A stretch of 64,000 nucleotides of DNA. Origin: Heterobilharzia americana (Eukaryota > Platyhelminthes > Trematoda > Strigeidida > Schistosomatidae). The stretch is taken from assembly GCA_944470555.2 (NCBI GenBank), contig OX104127.1, positions 160,679,276 through 160,743,275 on the forward strand. The letters are read 5' to 3'. Below the pieces are notes generated by a model. That model made no database searches and had not been told where the DNA came from. It saw nothing but the letters and a program-made list of their open reading frames with translations. Below are positions 23,523 to 35,206 of the stretch, in pieces. Made by a program: the position numbers and the translations under genes. Every line of letters starts with the position of its first letter. The first letter of the stretch is position 1.

Positions 23523-26500
23523 TTAAAGTTTCGATGAATTCGATTGATGAAATCTGTTAACAGTAAAACTATTCCATTCATATGTTAATTTATAATTAGA
23601 TTTTTTATTATCTAAAGTATAAGTAGTATCAATTAATTTTTTTCTATCATTTATACTATAATAATCATTAATTTCTTTATGTGTTAATAAAAAATCATTA
23701 CGTAAAAGAATATAAAATAAAATTGGATTTAATATATTCATAATGAACATACTAGACATTAATAAAAATGAATAAAATGATGATATTTTATCAGGATTCA
23801 TATATATACCATATGATATACAAAATAATGCAAAACCTCGACAACATATAAATGTGATAAGATTTATTAAAGAATTTAAACGACGAATAATATTCATTGG
23901 ATGAATTTTATACATTTGCATAAGTTTACGAGTATGCAAAAAGATACTGTTCACTTCAGCAAGTAATGCAATAACATTATATGCTATATACCGAACATTT
24001 ATAACATTATAAGTAAAGGCACCAAGAACCTATAAAAAAAAAAAGAAGTAAAATAACAAATAAAAAGAATAGATTGATATCAATTGAAGAAACATTTTAA
24101 AAAAAAATTGAAAGAACTAGACAGCTATTTCATCCTTGTATGAGACTGCTCAGTAGTATACAACTATGACTCAGTTAAGGATCAGTCTATGATGAGTTTC
24201 AACTTAAAGTCAATTCATAGAAAACCTCTACAAACCTTTAAATAGAAATAATCTAGCCCTCATTGGTGACTAGCATTCAGAGGTGATTCCCGAAGTTTCA
24301 ACAAAAAATCGTGACCAGTAGAGTCAATCAAGTCGAATGTGAGGACTTTGAATGTAGGTCACACTATGTAGTGAAATGACAAAAGTTAAAAATATGCACC
24401 GTTCGATTTCAATCGAATGGCTCAATTGTAACGTGTTAGCCATGGGACCTGAAGTATGTCGGTTTAATCCTTGGCGATGCGGAGTCATGGGTGTGCACTC
24501 CTGGGAGTCGCATACCAGGACGAAACAGCTATCCAGTGCTCCCAGATTTCCAATGCTTATATCTGATTTAACGAATGTTTAACCGACTAAGTGTACTGAT
24601 AACATTCTGAAGTCTTAAAGTATTTTCTCCTAGAAATGAAAATAATCCCAGGTATTTTTTTTTAATAAACACCATACAGTATATGAGAAAAGGAATGTTT
24701 CACAGTGTCCTAGAACCAGAAATTCGTACAAATAAGCGTAAATGTATACAGATATCTATTTGATGTGCAGTAACGTAAATAAAACAAACCAGCTTTGAAA
24801 CAATGTAGAGAAGGAATCTAGGCATTGACTGAAGATGTTAATATGTCTACCTTAAGTAGCGTACAAAGCTCGAACTATTTTACCAAAACCAGTACCATAA
24901 AAATAAGAATAGTCAATGTTAGACTATTTCGAATCATAGTCACTGATTAATGTACTATGTTATAGGCCTATTTATATGGTTGGAAAAGCATTTCAAAGGT
25001 ATAATACGACCTTACTACTATTTTAATGCGAGCTGGTTAACTTATTACCCGTTAAAATCCTGGTTCAAAACTAAGGAAAAAGGTGAGTGGATTTTTTCTT
25101 CACGATAATGGTCAAATCAACTAAAGCGCCGACCAATCTAATTTCAGCGAAATAAATTACCCATTAAACTTCATAAAATGCGCACAAAGGTGTATTCTTA
25201 GGAGTATTTTCAACTAAAGTATTTAGCTTGTTCATGTAAGTGTCTTAAGCTTCAACAAAACTTCCACAAGTACATAACTAGTGACAGTTAAGCTTCTGAT
25301 CGATATGATTTGTCACTTATTGTTGTAACACAAATCTTAAAGCTCTTTTTTCCGAGAATACCAAATGATTCTAAAAGCCACCTCAATGACATATATACAT
25401 CAAACACATTTCTTTATTTTACATACTTGATTTAGCTAAAGATACAAAAACCTAATTTTCTATTCAAGAAGTTTCTCAAAACAACGTTAAAATTCCCCAT
25501 TGCCAATGGCCTTAGTGTCACGTTAGTGCACCGTTTGTTTAGTTCATTCACGATTTGCTTTTAGAGGTCAAGGCGTGCTTGTCAATTTGGGCTCTCCTAC
25601 CGTAGCTTTATTGATTTTCTGACAAAAATAATACAACATTAAAGACGGAAGTGGATTCGTACTAGTTTGGTAACGTCAAATACTAACTGTTGCTTAATAG
25701 GCGAAATTAACTGCTACAGAGTGCCGACTAGTGCATCGTACCAACCGAAATACAAGTGAATATATCAATTTCCCGAACTTTTAAGGGCACGACACACATA
25801 GCCCCTTAAGCAGAAACTAAATGCATTAAGACTTAGGAGAGTCCATAGAGTTACTTATTCTGTGTATACTTCTAATCTAATATCTATTCTTTTTACGAGC
25901 TAGAGCAAACCAATTGATTTCTTCGCGCCCGCATCTGGGTCTTGCGGAACAATAGTAGTCCTTAAAAAGTAAACAACACATCATCCGAAACTTTTGTAAT
26001 TGATAGCGTAGTCTCAAGCGAATGTATGTAACTGGACTAACATTTCCACAAAATCTGTAATGTAAATGTATACTAACTGACTAGAGTACACGAAACATTC
26101 GAATAACAAACATTCGTAACCAATTTTGACTGACCTAACCCAGATACTTCGTGAGGATATGCTATCCAACCAACAGTCACTTGATGCATCGATTTCTGTG
26201 CTCAAGTCCAAGTCTAATACAAGAGGAGCCCGAAAAATTCTGATAACATATACATTATGTAAATATTCACTGGAACTAATAAACTGCATCCTACAATTAT
26301 TCAATCAAGTGATCACTTTAAATAACATTCGGCACATTTTAAGATAGTGACTCAACTATTTTATTACGTTCAAGCAAGTTTTTAAGTAATTTCATCTTAC
26401 CGCTATGTGATGCAAAGTCAACTCCCACATAGAGAATATTTGCTTCTGCACTAACATATCCCAAAAATCGTAGAAGAAGTAGCCTGTTAGGTTAATGGTA

Positions 26501-26851
26501 TATATATTCCGAAACTACCTGTAGAAACTGCTACCATGTAATAGGTAAACGGAACAATATGACCTATAGGGTCATCCATCAGTTCAGGGTAATAGTAAAA
26601 GCTAGAAGGTGAGAGATAATATGCTTCACATACCATAATATATCCCATGTTCCTATTATAAGAGCATGTAGCCAAGAGATCAACATATTGCGCCATTTCC
26701 AAACAGCAAGTGGACCCTTAGACTCGACAGCTGTTGGCGGTCTTATACCTTTTAACAAGTAATCAAGAGTACTAAAGAAAGATATCGACAGCAAGACACA
26801 ATACAGTCCACACCATGCGCTTGGAAATGGCAATACTGCGTGCCAGTACAT
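23523..26851 (-). CDS. TLC-domain protein, TLCD1/TLCD2-like (four exons)
   Basis: Join 26851-26634, 26601-26519, 26483-26401 and 24029-23523: about 296 codons in one frame across three GT-AG introns (phases 2, 1, 0). The product looks like a multi-pass membrane protein of the TLC superfamily. Visible landmarks are a first hydrophobic segment (residues 14-29), WKWRN (51-55), STGYFFYD (99-106), WELTLHH with the paired histidines (120-126), and LLAEVNSIFLHTR (150-162). These match the order seen in TLCD1/TLCD2, which in animals limit polyunsaturated phospholipids and so affect membrane fluidity. The start at 26851 is the first in-frame ATG after a stop at 26969-26971; an upstream exon or trans-spliced leader cannot be excluded. 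The C-terminal ~90 residues are Asn/Lys-rich. The large last intron carries SINE-like copies. Confidence 0.85.
24030..26400 (-). other. 2.37-kb last intron of the TLC gene
   Basis: The donor GTAAGATG follows the exon ending in His-His-Ile-Ala. The acceptor is a long T-run followed by ATAG, directly before exon 4. From 24581 to 26400 I see no other feature. Confidence 0.75.
24108..24580 (+). mobile_element. HH-B SINE-like repeat in the TLC intron, with minus-strand scrap
   Basis: From about 24176 a plus-strand copy shows the family body (GACTAGCATTC, AAATCGTGACC), the tRNA-like head (about 24415-24480) and a damaged hammerhead. The core reads CTGGGAG instead of CTGANGA, though GGAC, GAAA (24522-24525) and TATCCAGTGCTCCC remain. 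A minus-strand fragment of the same family's ribozyme end lies at 24108-24175. Both sit in an intron and are antisense to the TLC gene, or sense for the scrap. Confidence 0.65.
26484..26518 (-). other. 35-bp micro-intron of the TLC gene
   Basis: It starts GTAGTTTCGG and ends TAACCTAACAG. Unspliced, it introduces a stop codon (TAA). Spliced, it rebuilds the family motif Ser-Thr-Gly-Tyr-Phe-Phe across the junction. Confidence 0.85.
26602..26633 (-). other. 32-bp micro-intron of the TLC gene
   Basis: It starts GTATGTGAAG and ends CACCTTCTAG on the minus strand. Removing it joins the codons for Gly-Thr-Trp-Asp-Ile-Leu to Cys-Phe-Tyr-Tyr-Tyr-Pro-Glu in frame and restores the TLC-family alignment. 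Reading through it keeps an open frame but destroys the match. Introns of about 30-40 bp near gene 5' ends are a known schistosome feature. Confidence 0.85.
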
Positions 26852-27262
26852 TGGCACTCTAAGGCTATCGTGGACACTGATCACGCCAATTCGACCTTGA
26901 CAACGTTTAGATAACGCGCTTAAAACAATGCTCCAATATACAATTTTAGAAATCCTCTGCTCAGGAACTCAAGAACTTACAGTGTCTTGCACTCTTGTTA
27001 TGTTAAATTCTAACTGCAGCTTTTGGAAAGGTTTCTTCCTCTTCCAATATCCAATATTGATAGTGCGAGCGTAGAAAACTAGTAGTTTTTGATCTCTCGC
27101 GTCTAGTTCTTAGGGCTTGGTTCCAGTTGTTCGGTTCACTCCTTCAGTGGACGAGGAAATCCCCTCTGCTTTCTTGCTTTTAGCTTCGGTGAGGTGGATG
27201 TTTTGTGGGTTAGTAGGTTGTAATTTGTAGAGTGATTAGGGAGCTACGGGTTGCTGGGAAGT
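26852..27262. other. Upstream region of the TLC gene
   Basis: The frame of TLC exon 1 stays open up to 26968, with no ATG. Farther upstream I see no exon. A promoter or leader is plausible here but has no recognisable signal. Confidence 0.4.
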
Positions 27263-27707
27263 TTAGAGAACTGCCGTGACTCCTGTCTGTGTAGGTACCT
27301 GAAAGAGGATAGTAAGGTAGTGGTAAAGGAATGAAGAGAGAATAAAGAAGAGAGTGAAGTAGCACCATAGAGACTCTGGGAGCTGGGTTAAGGCCGTATC
27401 GCTAACCATCCTTGCCTTTAAACAGGAGTTTGCGTAGATAGCCACTCCCCCTCCTGCTCTATGTTCCCTGTCCCTGCGGAAGAGTTCCATGCCAGCAACA
27501 CGCATCTCTTCGTCGGAGATGTCCGACGAGAGCCAGGATTCGGTGATGAATATGATGTCGTAGTGCTGATGTTCACGCAGCGTCCTCATTTTTGCTACCT
27601 TCTCTATTAGCCCCCTAACGTTGCTGTACATACATATTAGAGTGTGCCTGATGAGAGGGAAGGTCTGGATGTGTATTTTCGAGGGATGAGCGCTTACGTG
27701 GTTGAAT

Positions 27708-28616
27708 TTAGCCTCGCCAGTCCTCATAGGACTGGCATTGTTCCGTTTTTTGTGTTTTGTTCTTAACTTGGGTGGGGGCTGTAGCAGTGGTGGCTTCTTT
27801 ACTTGATGTATCTGACTCACTGGTCAGCGCCTGTGTGACGACCACTGACTCCAGAGGTCTTGGTGGTTGCCGTCTCTCCTCTTGCCTTGTGGGTCTAGGC
27901 TTACTTTCACATATACGTATTGAGCCACCCATGCGATCTTTCGCATTATACCATGCGTGCAGAACGTCTGTGAGGGAGGCATATGAGTCGAACTGGACGG
28001 CAAGTAGTCTGGGATTGGGTATGGTCTTCAGGTGCGCTGGCCTTGGCAGTCTACTGACGCTGTTGGCCGGTATACTGTTGAGACCAACTTTGGTTGAGAG
28101 CCATTGCCATTGTTGGACGTCGTGAAAGTACCGATCTTTGACCGAGCTGTCACTTGGCAATTCTGGAATCCCATGTACAACTATAGTGTTGTTTCTGTTG
28201 GGATTTCCAACCGCTGACTTTCTCTCCTCCTCTCTTATTGACCATGGCTTGTCAGGCCTGGCCCGAATTTTACAGGCATTAACAACGTCCGGTTGTCGCG
28301 AGAGGGGGAGTGTGTCTTCAGCCTCTTTGGCGGTATTTAGGGACACACGTAAAGGGGGTGGCTTATCTCGGGGTGCATGGCTTCCTCGAGAAAGGCGACA
28401 TAAAGTTGCAGGGAGGGGGGGGAGTCCCAGCATCTGACAGTAGTCGGTCCACATTCGGCTGTCAAATTGTTCCCTCTCGACCAACAATGAGTCTGTCGAT
28501 ACATCGACGTTGAACAAAATGATCGAGTTGGTCCTCCTGTGACCTGGGTTCGTTGTGGGTGGCACGCCCGACTTCCCAATGGGTTTGAGTAATTCCACTG
28601 GTTGTTTCTCAGTCAC
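27708..28616 (-). pseudogene. CR1-like ORF1 protein, C-terminal part (302 codons open)
   Basis: The longest open frame in the window. The protein is Pro/Arg/Ser-rich with NNTIVVHGIPEL (about residues 143-154), and VVHGIPE-type motifs are typical of RRM-like regions in CR1 ORF1 proteins. It overlaps the ORF2 frame by about 110 bases. A frameshift at 28613-28616 separates it from the upstream PHD-like half. It presumably binds element RNA. Long openness suggests a fairly recent insertion. Confidence 0.65.
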
Positions 28617-29150
28617 GGTGTGTGGGGTGTTCGGAATGGGTTTCGTAGAGGCTTCGGCGGTCGATGTCTTTGGCCATGCGCTTGACGTCCCCTGGGGCCG
28701 GGTAGGGGTATGGAGACTTGACCTAATATGGTCCCCACGCGAGGTGGCGTGCCCACAGCTGGAGCTCTAGGTCTGTTTCCAGGTCTCTCTGTGTTATCCT
28801 TTGGTGTTAACCCTACCTTATTCGAGGATGCTGGTAGCTTTTGCGTGGCGGAGAGCATCTCCTTCAGGCTTTCTGTGCGGAGTGCGGGCATTTTCCTGCA
28901 CTCTGGACAGATGTACCAGAACCACTTGCATGGTTGTCTCTTCATCAGCTTATAGTATTGTCGGGGGACTTTGGTATCGCAGTGGCAATGCGCCCATCGT
29001 TGACATAGGTTGCATGCAAATGCCTCATCGACTACCGAAACAACTTTGGTGCAAACACTGCAGCCATCGGGTGTCGTAATACAGCCTTCCTTCCATGAAT
29101 AAGGTGCTACGGATTGTGGCGAACTGCTTGTGGCTGCCTTGTTCTGAAGC
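28613..29150 (-). pseudogene. CR1-like ORF1, PHD-finger half
   Basis: This frame carries a Cys/His array: GCSVC (about 29060), ACNLCQRW, HCHC, and CPEC (about 28905). The spacing C-x2-C, C-x2-C, H-x-C/H-x2-C, C-x2-C resembles a PHD finger. PHD fingers are known in ORF1 of some CR1-clade retrotransposons. Frameshifts near 29150 and 28613 disconnect it from its neighbours. Confidence 0.6.
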
Positions 29151-29424
29151 CTTTTACGTCGTCTTCTATTTCAGGCATGGTATGATCCTTGCTCAAGATA
29201 GGACTAGTTTGTGACGGGCTAGTGCTTCTCTGTGTCACCTGTCTGATGGCGACTGGAATTCTAGAAACATGGGTTGGCCACTTCTTCAGAAGTTCGGTGT
29301 TCTGCCCTACCTCTGTTTGTCTTCTAGTACAGACTAGTGTGTTGTTTCGGGTGTTACTGGCCGTTGTTGTGCACGACCGCGTTATCCGTGTCAAAGCTTC
29401 AGACCTAGCGTTTTGGGCAGACAT

Positions 29425-30270
29425 GTCGCTATGATATAAACTTCTTGGGAAAACAAGTAGTTAACAACAATAAGAGGGTTGAAGACTGAATGCAGCAAAA
29501 GGACAGAATAGAAAAGGGAAGATAATTTATGTTGGCTCACCTTCAGACACTTGTCACTTGATCCTCTGCTCTTGACCAACGAGTTTAACCGTAAGCTCCA
29601 GATGCGTATGTATAACCAGGAAAGATATTTCCTGGGGAATGACCTCCGAGGAGAACCGAGAGCTAAGGCAGTTTGGCAGCTGAAACGCCCAAGAACCACT
29701 GACAGGAGGTAGACCGGTTGGTTCAAAGGAATAATAATGCCAATTTTCAACTGTTGAGGAGTGAGCTGACGAATGCGCAGGGGTGAGGTGCGTGGATGGA
29801 CAGAAGTGCTGCAAACGTTCGATGTTTTTAGATTGAGTATTGCAAGTGGGAGTTTTTCATTGTGGAAAAATCCAAAAGCTGAGAGACGAGCGAAACACGT
29901 CACTACTCAAGATGCTACACTGAACCACGTGGGTTCAGTGTTATTAATGAAATAATACTTGTTTATTTTCTCTACCTACTACCCCTGAATTGCATACCTT
30001 ATACCAGCTCGTAACACCTGCATCCGCCTTTCACAGACTTTTAAATCTGATCAGCATGCTAGTCCAACAACAACACGGGAGCGAGTAGAAGAAGCCCGCA
30101 CTTTTTGAGCTCTCGTTTCTGAGTCTTGAGTCTCGGTTCTTTTTGTTCGGTTATGCTCATTTGGTTGTTGCATAAGTCTGTCCTGTTTACTTCCTTGCTG
30201 CTTTGGAGGTAGCAGTTGTCAGTTTGAAAGTTTGCTTGTCGCTAATTATAGGTTAGTTTGATTTTGAGAA
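29425..30270. other. Unassigned, probably retroelement 5' leader and spacer
   Basis: It lies between ORF1 of one CR1-like fragment and the 3' end of another. Open frames on both strands at 29390-29900 have no recognisable domain. It may be the 5' untranslated region of the ORF1-bearing element. Confidence 0.35.
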
Positions 30271-31603
30271 CAGCGGGGCTACTGACAAGATAAACCAGAC
30301 ATTGCACTGCACGTAACCGAGCCTCTAGCCAGCTAGTTGGAACGCACCGTTATTTTGGCACTACCTCGCAGATATACTACTTCATCAGACTGCGCTATTG
30401 TGGGTTATTGCAAGTACGGATGATTGTTAGTCAGCCTCTACATCTGTCAATTTCGCACAAGGACAATCCCCAAACCATGGTCGGAGAATACAGGGACGGA
30501 TGAGAACAGATTGAGTGGCTACCGGTTAATGTTCGTGGCTGGCCGTTTTGCGCCCAAGTGGTTATCAAGAAGTTGCTTGAAAGGGTCAGCCGATGTTGCT
30601 GTGTCTACTTTTTTCGGAAGATTACTCCATTAGGTACACACCCCTTTGTGAGAAGTTAGATGCCAACCTTACCTCTGCCCTCAGATGAGGTGCGTTAGTG
30701 GGGCTTCTATGGAACTATAGCTTGTAGACCGAAAATGTTTTCCTGTTAAGGTGAACCGCTTGAGGATGACCACATAGGCTGATATCAGGTCGCACCTTTA
30801 TCTCAGGTAGCTTGAGGTAAACAAGCTGAGCTGCAAAAGGTGTTTCGTTTGTGTTTTGCCCGTTGGTCCGACAGCTGTTTCGGCCCCGTCTGCACCTTCT
30901 CAAGGGTGCTCGCGTCTATCTTTGGCAGAGAGGGGCTGTCGTTTTGAACACCTCTTAATCGTATCTAAAATGGGTTTTATGACGATTGGTCTGGGTGTCA
31001 GAGCCGCGAGAAGGCTTTTTAAGGAAGTCCATGATGGTATTCGTTCATGCCACCATTCGCTCATAATTGATACGAGTATCTGGCGTGTCAGACAGGTTTA
31101 GTCCTTGGCTCTTCTCTGTTAACACTCAGACGGCTGCGCGCTTGTTGAGGATGTGGGTGGCCTTCATCGCTTTCCTCTATGAGCTAAAGCCTAAACCACT
31201 TGCGGCTGGCCTGGACTCCAGATGAAGCAGATCGTCTCGGAGAGTCCTAGGATTCCCTTCTTTGTCCATTGCCCCCGATATTTCGACGTCATTAGCAAAA
31301 AGGAGAGACTGAGATATTTGAACAGGGAAGTCATTCATAAATAGTGGAAAGTAAAGTGGCTGAGATACTGGTCCTTGGGAAACTCCTGTTTTTGCGCCCC
31401 TAGAGGCTTTCCGAATTCGGTACACTTCGGCTCAGAACTCTTGTCCCTCGGATAATCTGTAAACCACGGGATGTGTGGCTCGCCGTTGCCCACTTCTGCA
31501 GTCCAGACAGCGTGGTGTAGTGTTGGATGCTGTTGGAAGCTGCCATCAATTCCAAAAGTATAACGTGAACCGGTTGATCGTTGTCCCATCTGGTGCCACA
31601 GTC
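30270..31603 (-). mobile_element. CR1-clade (SR1-like) RT and C-terminal fragment
   Basis: On the minus strand the RT reads TGVSQGPVSQPLYFPLFMND and SLLFANDVEISG (about 31375-31250), matching the VPQGSVLGPLLF and FADDV blocks of CR1 RTs. The catalytic box is FANDV, so the first Asp is lost. The C-terminus appears at 30560-30680 (ASNFSQRGVYLM, KKVDTATSADPFKQLL-type sequence). The last 200 bases match the insert at 18.5-18.84 kb. The left edge of the 3-kb tandem array cuts the 5' part. Confidence 0.65.
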
Positions 31604-31625
31604 ACTATTATCGCTAGTATCCTAT

Positions 31626-31677
<52 letters not shown>

Positions 31678-32136
31678 GAAGTCTGTCATAGTCTATCATA
31701 AGCAAAACAAGAGCTGCTGCAACTTGGACAAGAGAAGCAATTTGACAAAGAAGAAGAAGCCCGAGAAAGTGTTTGTTATTCAGGCGTTGACTACTAAATT
31801 ATCCGTGAGTCAGTCAGTCAGTCAGTCAGTCGGCAGAGAGTGAGCGGTCGGAGAAGTGAAAACAAAAATCTTGATTGATTCTGCTGTCAACTGAATTCAT
31901 TCTCCTGCTCCACACAAACTCATCTCACCTTTGCATCAATCTCATTGCTTTACAGGGAGTAAGAGAACAAAGAAGAAGGAGACGAGGAAGAAGAAGAAGA
32001 AGAAGAAGAAGATCTATTTTCTGTTACAAAAGTCTATATCTTATTACCAGAAATTGTGGTCGAGTGAGCACAAGAATTTTATCTCTCCTGTGCTAAACAC
32101 AATATATCTCATAAACGTGAGTTTCTATGACATTTA

Positions 32137-32137
<1 letters not shown>

Positions 32138-32184
<47 letters not shown>
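32138..32184. repeat. (ATT)n microsatellite, tandem copy 1
   Basis: Pure ATT tract. The equivalent tracts are at 35141-35205 and 38158-38212, so the three copies differ in length. Confidence 0.93.
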
Positions 32185-32185
<1 letters not shown>

Positions 32186-34350
32186 CTTCATGGACTCACT
32201 TTTAAATCATGTTATATTTGACAACCAGTCAGTCAGTCAGTCAGCCAGCCCGCCCACTGGGAGGAGGAGGAGGTGGAGGAAGCCAAGAGAGAAATAAATA
32301 ATAGTTGGTAGCTAAATTATCATTATTACATTACTATTATTATTACTCGACATATTCTTCAATCAAATGGATAATATTGACTATCTAGCCTATTATGCGA
32401 GTAGCGTGAATTCACGATCACACGAGATGAGATGAGATGAGATGAGACCAGTTGAAATGTTTGTTATTTGTTCTCTAGTCATTATCCCCCGATGTTGATG
32501 ACTGACTGATATGCGAACGAGATGTCTGAGGAATGACCGACTGACTGAGTGGGTGAGTGGGTGAGTGGGGGTGGGTGGGTGGCTAGGGGTGGGAATATCT
32601 TAGATAATACGAATTAGTGGTTGACTGACTGACTGACTGACTGACTCTAGGTGAAATGGGCCACAATGGCACAGATTTGGTCACTCTTTTACGTCGTCTT
32701 CTAATCTAAAGCTAAGCTTGACTAGGTGTGATATTTTCAATTTCCCTCTTCCTCTTCTTCTTCTCCTTGCCTTGTCTTGCCTTGCTTCCTGCCATACACT
32801 TTTTGTTTGGCTACTTTGATGATATGAGTCTTTTCTCTGACATTGCTACTACTCGTGTGGAATTCGTCGGCAGCTAACCCTAAACGATCCATCGATGGAT
32901 CGATCCACTTGTTTACTTTACTTGCAAGGCTGCTTTACAATGATTTCGTCTATCTGAAAACTTTGTCTCACCCTAACCTCCTAACCCTACAGAAGACAGA
33001 CGACTGTGGGTGTCAAGCCTAATGAATTCTACAATAATATAAAGAAAATATTACCTACTTACTTACTTACTTATTTGGTAGATGTAGATGTAGATGTAAG
33101 TAACTCCTTTATGACTTGAGCAATTTGATGATTGTGAAATGATCGGCTGGTATAGACAGACAGTTGGCGGATTCCACTCCACTCCAGTCCAGTCCAGGGG
33201 TTGAAGGCTGATAGAGAGGTAGTGAGGGAGGAATCGTTTGCGAAAAAATAATTTGTTGTCGATCAATTGATACACAGTCAGTCAGTTAGTCAATCAGTCA
33301 GTCGTATTATTGTTATGCAAACAAGAAACATTTTTTCAGGCATATGGTAGGTAGGCACTTTCTGTACGATTTCGATCGAATCTTGTATAATTTGATATAT
33401 GATTTTGATTGCAAACAATCAATCAATTTGTTGTTAGTAAGTAATTGACTAGTAGAAAATGAAACAAGAATTGGAATGAATATAAACCTCGACGTCACCC
33501 CTTCAATCGTCAATGTTATAAATTATGGAATCAGTTAGTTGGTTGGTTGATTGGTTAGTTAGTTAGTTAGTTAGTTACTTGACTATCCTGCTGGTTGGCA
33601 GTAGTGGTAGTGGTAGTAGTTCGAAAGGTGGTTTATATACAACATAATTTGACTGACTGATTTGGAAAGGGGGCCAGATATTTTTGAAGGGGTGTTGTTG
33701 TTGTTGTTAATGGAATCAGGAATCATGAGAAAGAAATTATACGTTTCAAGCCTACTTCACACGTGAAGTAAATAAGCTGTGTACCGATTTTGACAAGCAC
33801 CATCATCACCATCATCATGATTGTGATTATGATTTTGTTTCAAATGGATAACAGGCTGCAACATTTGAACAGGTCAACTATTTATTATCATGGATCCACT
33901 TCATGCGCCATCATCATCATCATCATCATGATTGGGTTCTCAATGAATAACAGGCTGCAACATTTGATCAGGTCAATTATTTATCATGAAATTTGTAATG
34001 TGATGCTGATGCTGAAAGTGATATGGAGTAGGAGTAGGTGTAGGTGTAGGGGTAGGGGTGTTGCAGTGACAAGAAAACAAACAGGTGGATGGTATGAATG
34101 AAGAAAATTCAATTCAATTCAAATCGAATCAAAATCATCATCATCATCATCATCATGTGTAATTAATGTGATAACATGCATTATATTAAGTTGTATGCAT
34201 AGTTAGTCGGCTGTGTGTCAAGCAAGAGAGAGAGAGAGGGAGAGAGAGAACTAAGTGCTGTATGTTGAGAGTGGAATCCATGTGGTGATTGCGTTGTGTC
34301 ATTTGAAATTATATACATGATGGTGATTTACGGGATGGGAGAGTTGTGAA

Positions 34351-34379
34351 GGGGGTGGGGGTTGGGGTTGGGGGGTGGG
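34351..34379 (+). repeat. G-rich tract with G-quadruplex potential, tandem copy 1
   Basis: Runs of 5, 5, 4, 6 and 3 G separated by one or two bases. The same tract is repeated at 37371-37399 in copy 2. A second G-rich tract (GGGTGAGTGGGTGAGTGGGG onward) lies at 32550-32593 and 35570-35613. Confidence 0.85.
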
Positions 34380-34640
34380 CGAACTGCCTGATTCTCACGT
34401 CTCGTTTACGGAAAGGCCAGAGAGAGGAGAGACTGACTGACTGACTGACCAACTTGTTCATGAATGGTCGTCAATCGAGACCAATGGCGCACGTTGAAAG
34501 TCAGTAGTAGTAGAAGTAATACTGAATATAAATAACCGAGCCGAATATCACATGCTTAAAATAATGATAATTACAGCGAGAGAAAATTGTTTTCGGCTAA
34601 TTGGTTGGTGCCAAGGGGAAGAGTGGTTTTCGTTAGCTGC

Positions 34641-35139
34641 ACTATTATCGCTAGTATCCTATTGATGATGATGATGATGAAGAAGTCTGTCATAGTCTAT
34701 CATAAGCAAAACAAGAGCTGCTGCAACTTGGACAAGAGAAGCAATTTGACAAAGAAGAAGAAGCCCGAGAAAGTGTTTGTTATTCAGGCGTTGACTACTA
34801 AATTATCCGTGAGTCAGTCAGTCAGTCAGTCGGCAGAGAGTGAGCGGTCGGAGAAGTGAAAACAAAAATCTTGATTGATTCTGCTGTCAACTGAATTCAT
34901 TCTCCTGCTCCACACAAACTCATCTCACCTTTGCATCAATCTCATTGCTTTACAGGGAGTAAGAGAACAAAGAAGAAGGAGACGAGGAAGAAGAAGAAGA
35001 AGAAGAAGAAGAAGATCTATTTTCTGTTACAAAAGTCTATATCTTATTACCAGAAATTGTGGTCGAGTGAGCACAAGAATTTTATCTCTCCTGTGCTAAA
35101 CACAATATATCTCATAAACGTGAGTTTCTATGACATTTA

Positions 35140-35206
<67 letters not shown>

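Larger units (their letters stand above)
27263..29424 (-). mobile_element. CR1-clade (SR1-like) element: ORF1 and start of ORF2, 3'-truncated
   Basis: A minus-strand non-LTR element with an ORF1 (29424 down to 27708, broken by about two frameshifts) and the first part of an ORF2 endonuclease. ORF2 reads SNVRGLIEKVAKMRTL, IIFITESWLSSDI, RDREHRAGGGVAIYAN and LPESLW (27640-27365). After that the similarity stops and no RT follows, so the 3' two-thirds is missing. This is unusual, because 5' truncation is the norm. The region is GC-richer than its surroundings. Confidence 0.75.
31604..34640. repeat. 3-kb tandem unit, copy 1
   Basis: 3037 bp beginning ACTATTATCGCTAGTATCC. It is rich in simple repeats: GAT (31626-31675, about 16 units, against about 5 in copies 2 and 3), CAGT, AAG, ATT (32138-32184), GACT, TTAG and ATC tracts. 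Apart from tract lengths it appears nearly identical to copy 2. Open frames encoding poly-Met, poly-Tyr, poly-Ile or poly-Arg are microsatellite artefacts. I see no conserved protein domain. Confidence 0.95.

Noticed and set aside
28138..28437. Open frames on the plus strand across the CR1-like ORF1
   Set aside because: Shadows of the GC-rich minus-strand ORF1.
31475..31843. Open frame with a long poly-Met run, and equivalents with poly-Arg, poly-Lys, poly-Tyr or poly-Ile at 31.9-32.2, 34.6-35.3 and 37.6-38.25 kb
   Set aside because: Produced by GAT, AAG and ATT microsatellites read in frame. No domain and no codon signature.
32640..32710. Possible micro-exon starting ATGGGCCACAATGGC in each tandem unit
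   Set aside because: Only 17 codons before a stop and no homology I can recognise; repeated only because the unit is duplicated.
32874..33000. Telomere-like CCCTAA and CCTAACCCTA motifs
   Set aside because: Only isolated single motifs occur, not arrays; chance occurrences in the tandem unit.
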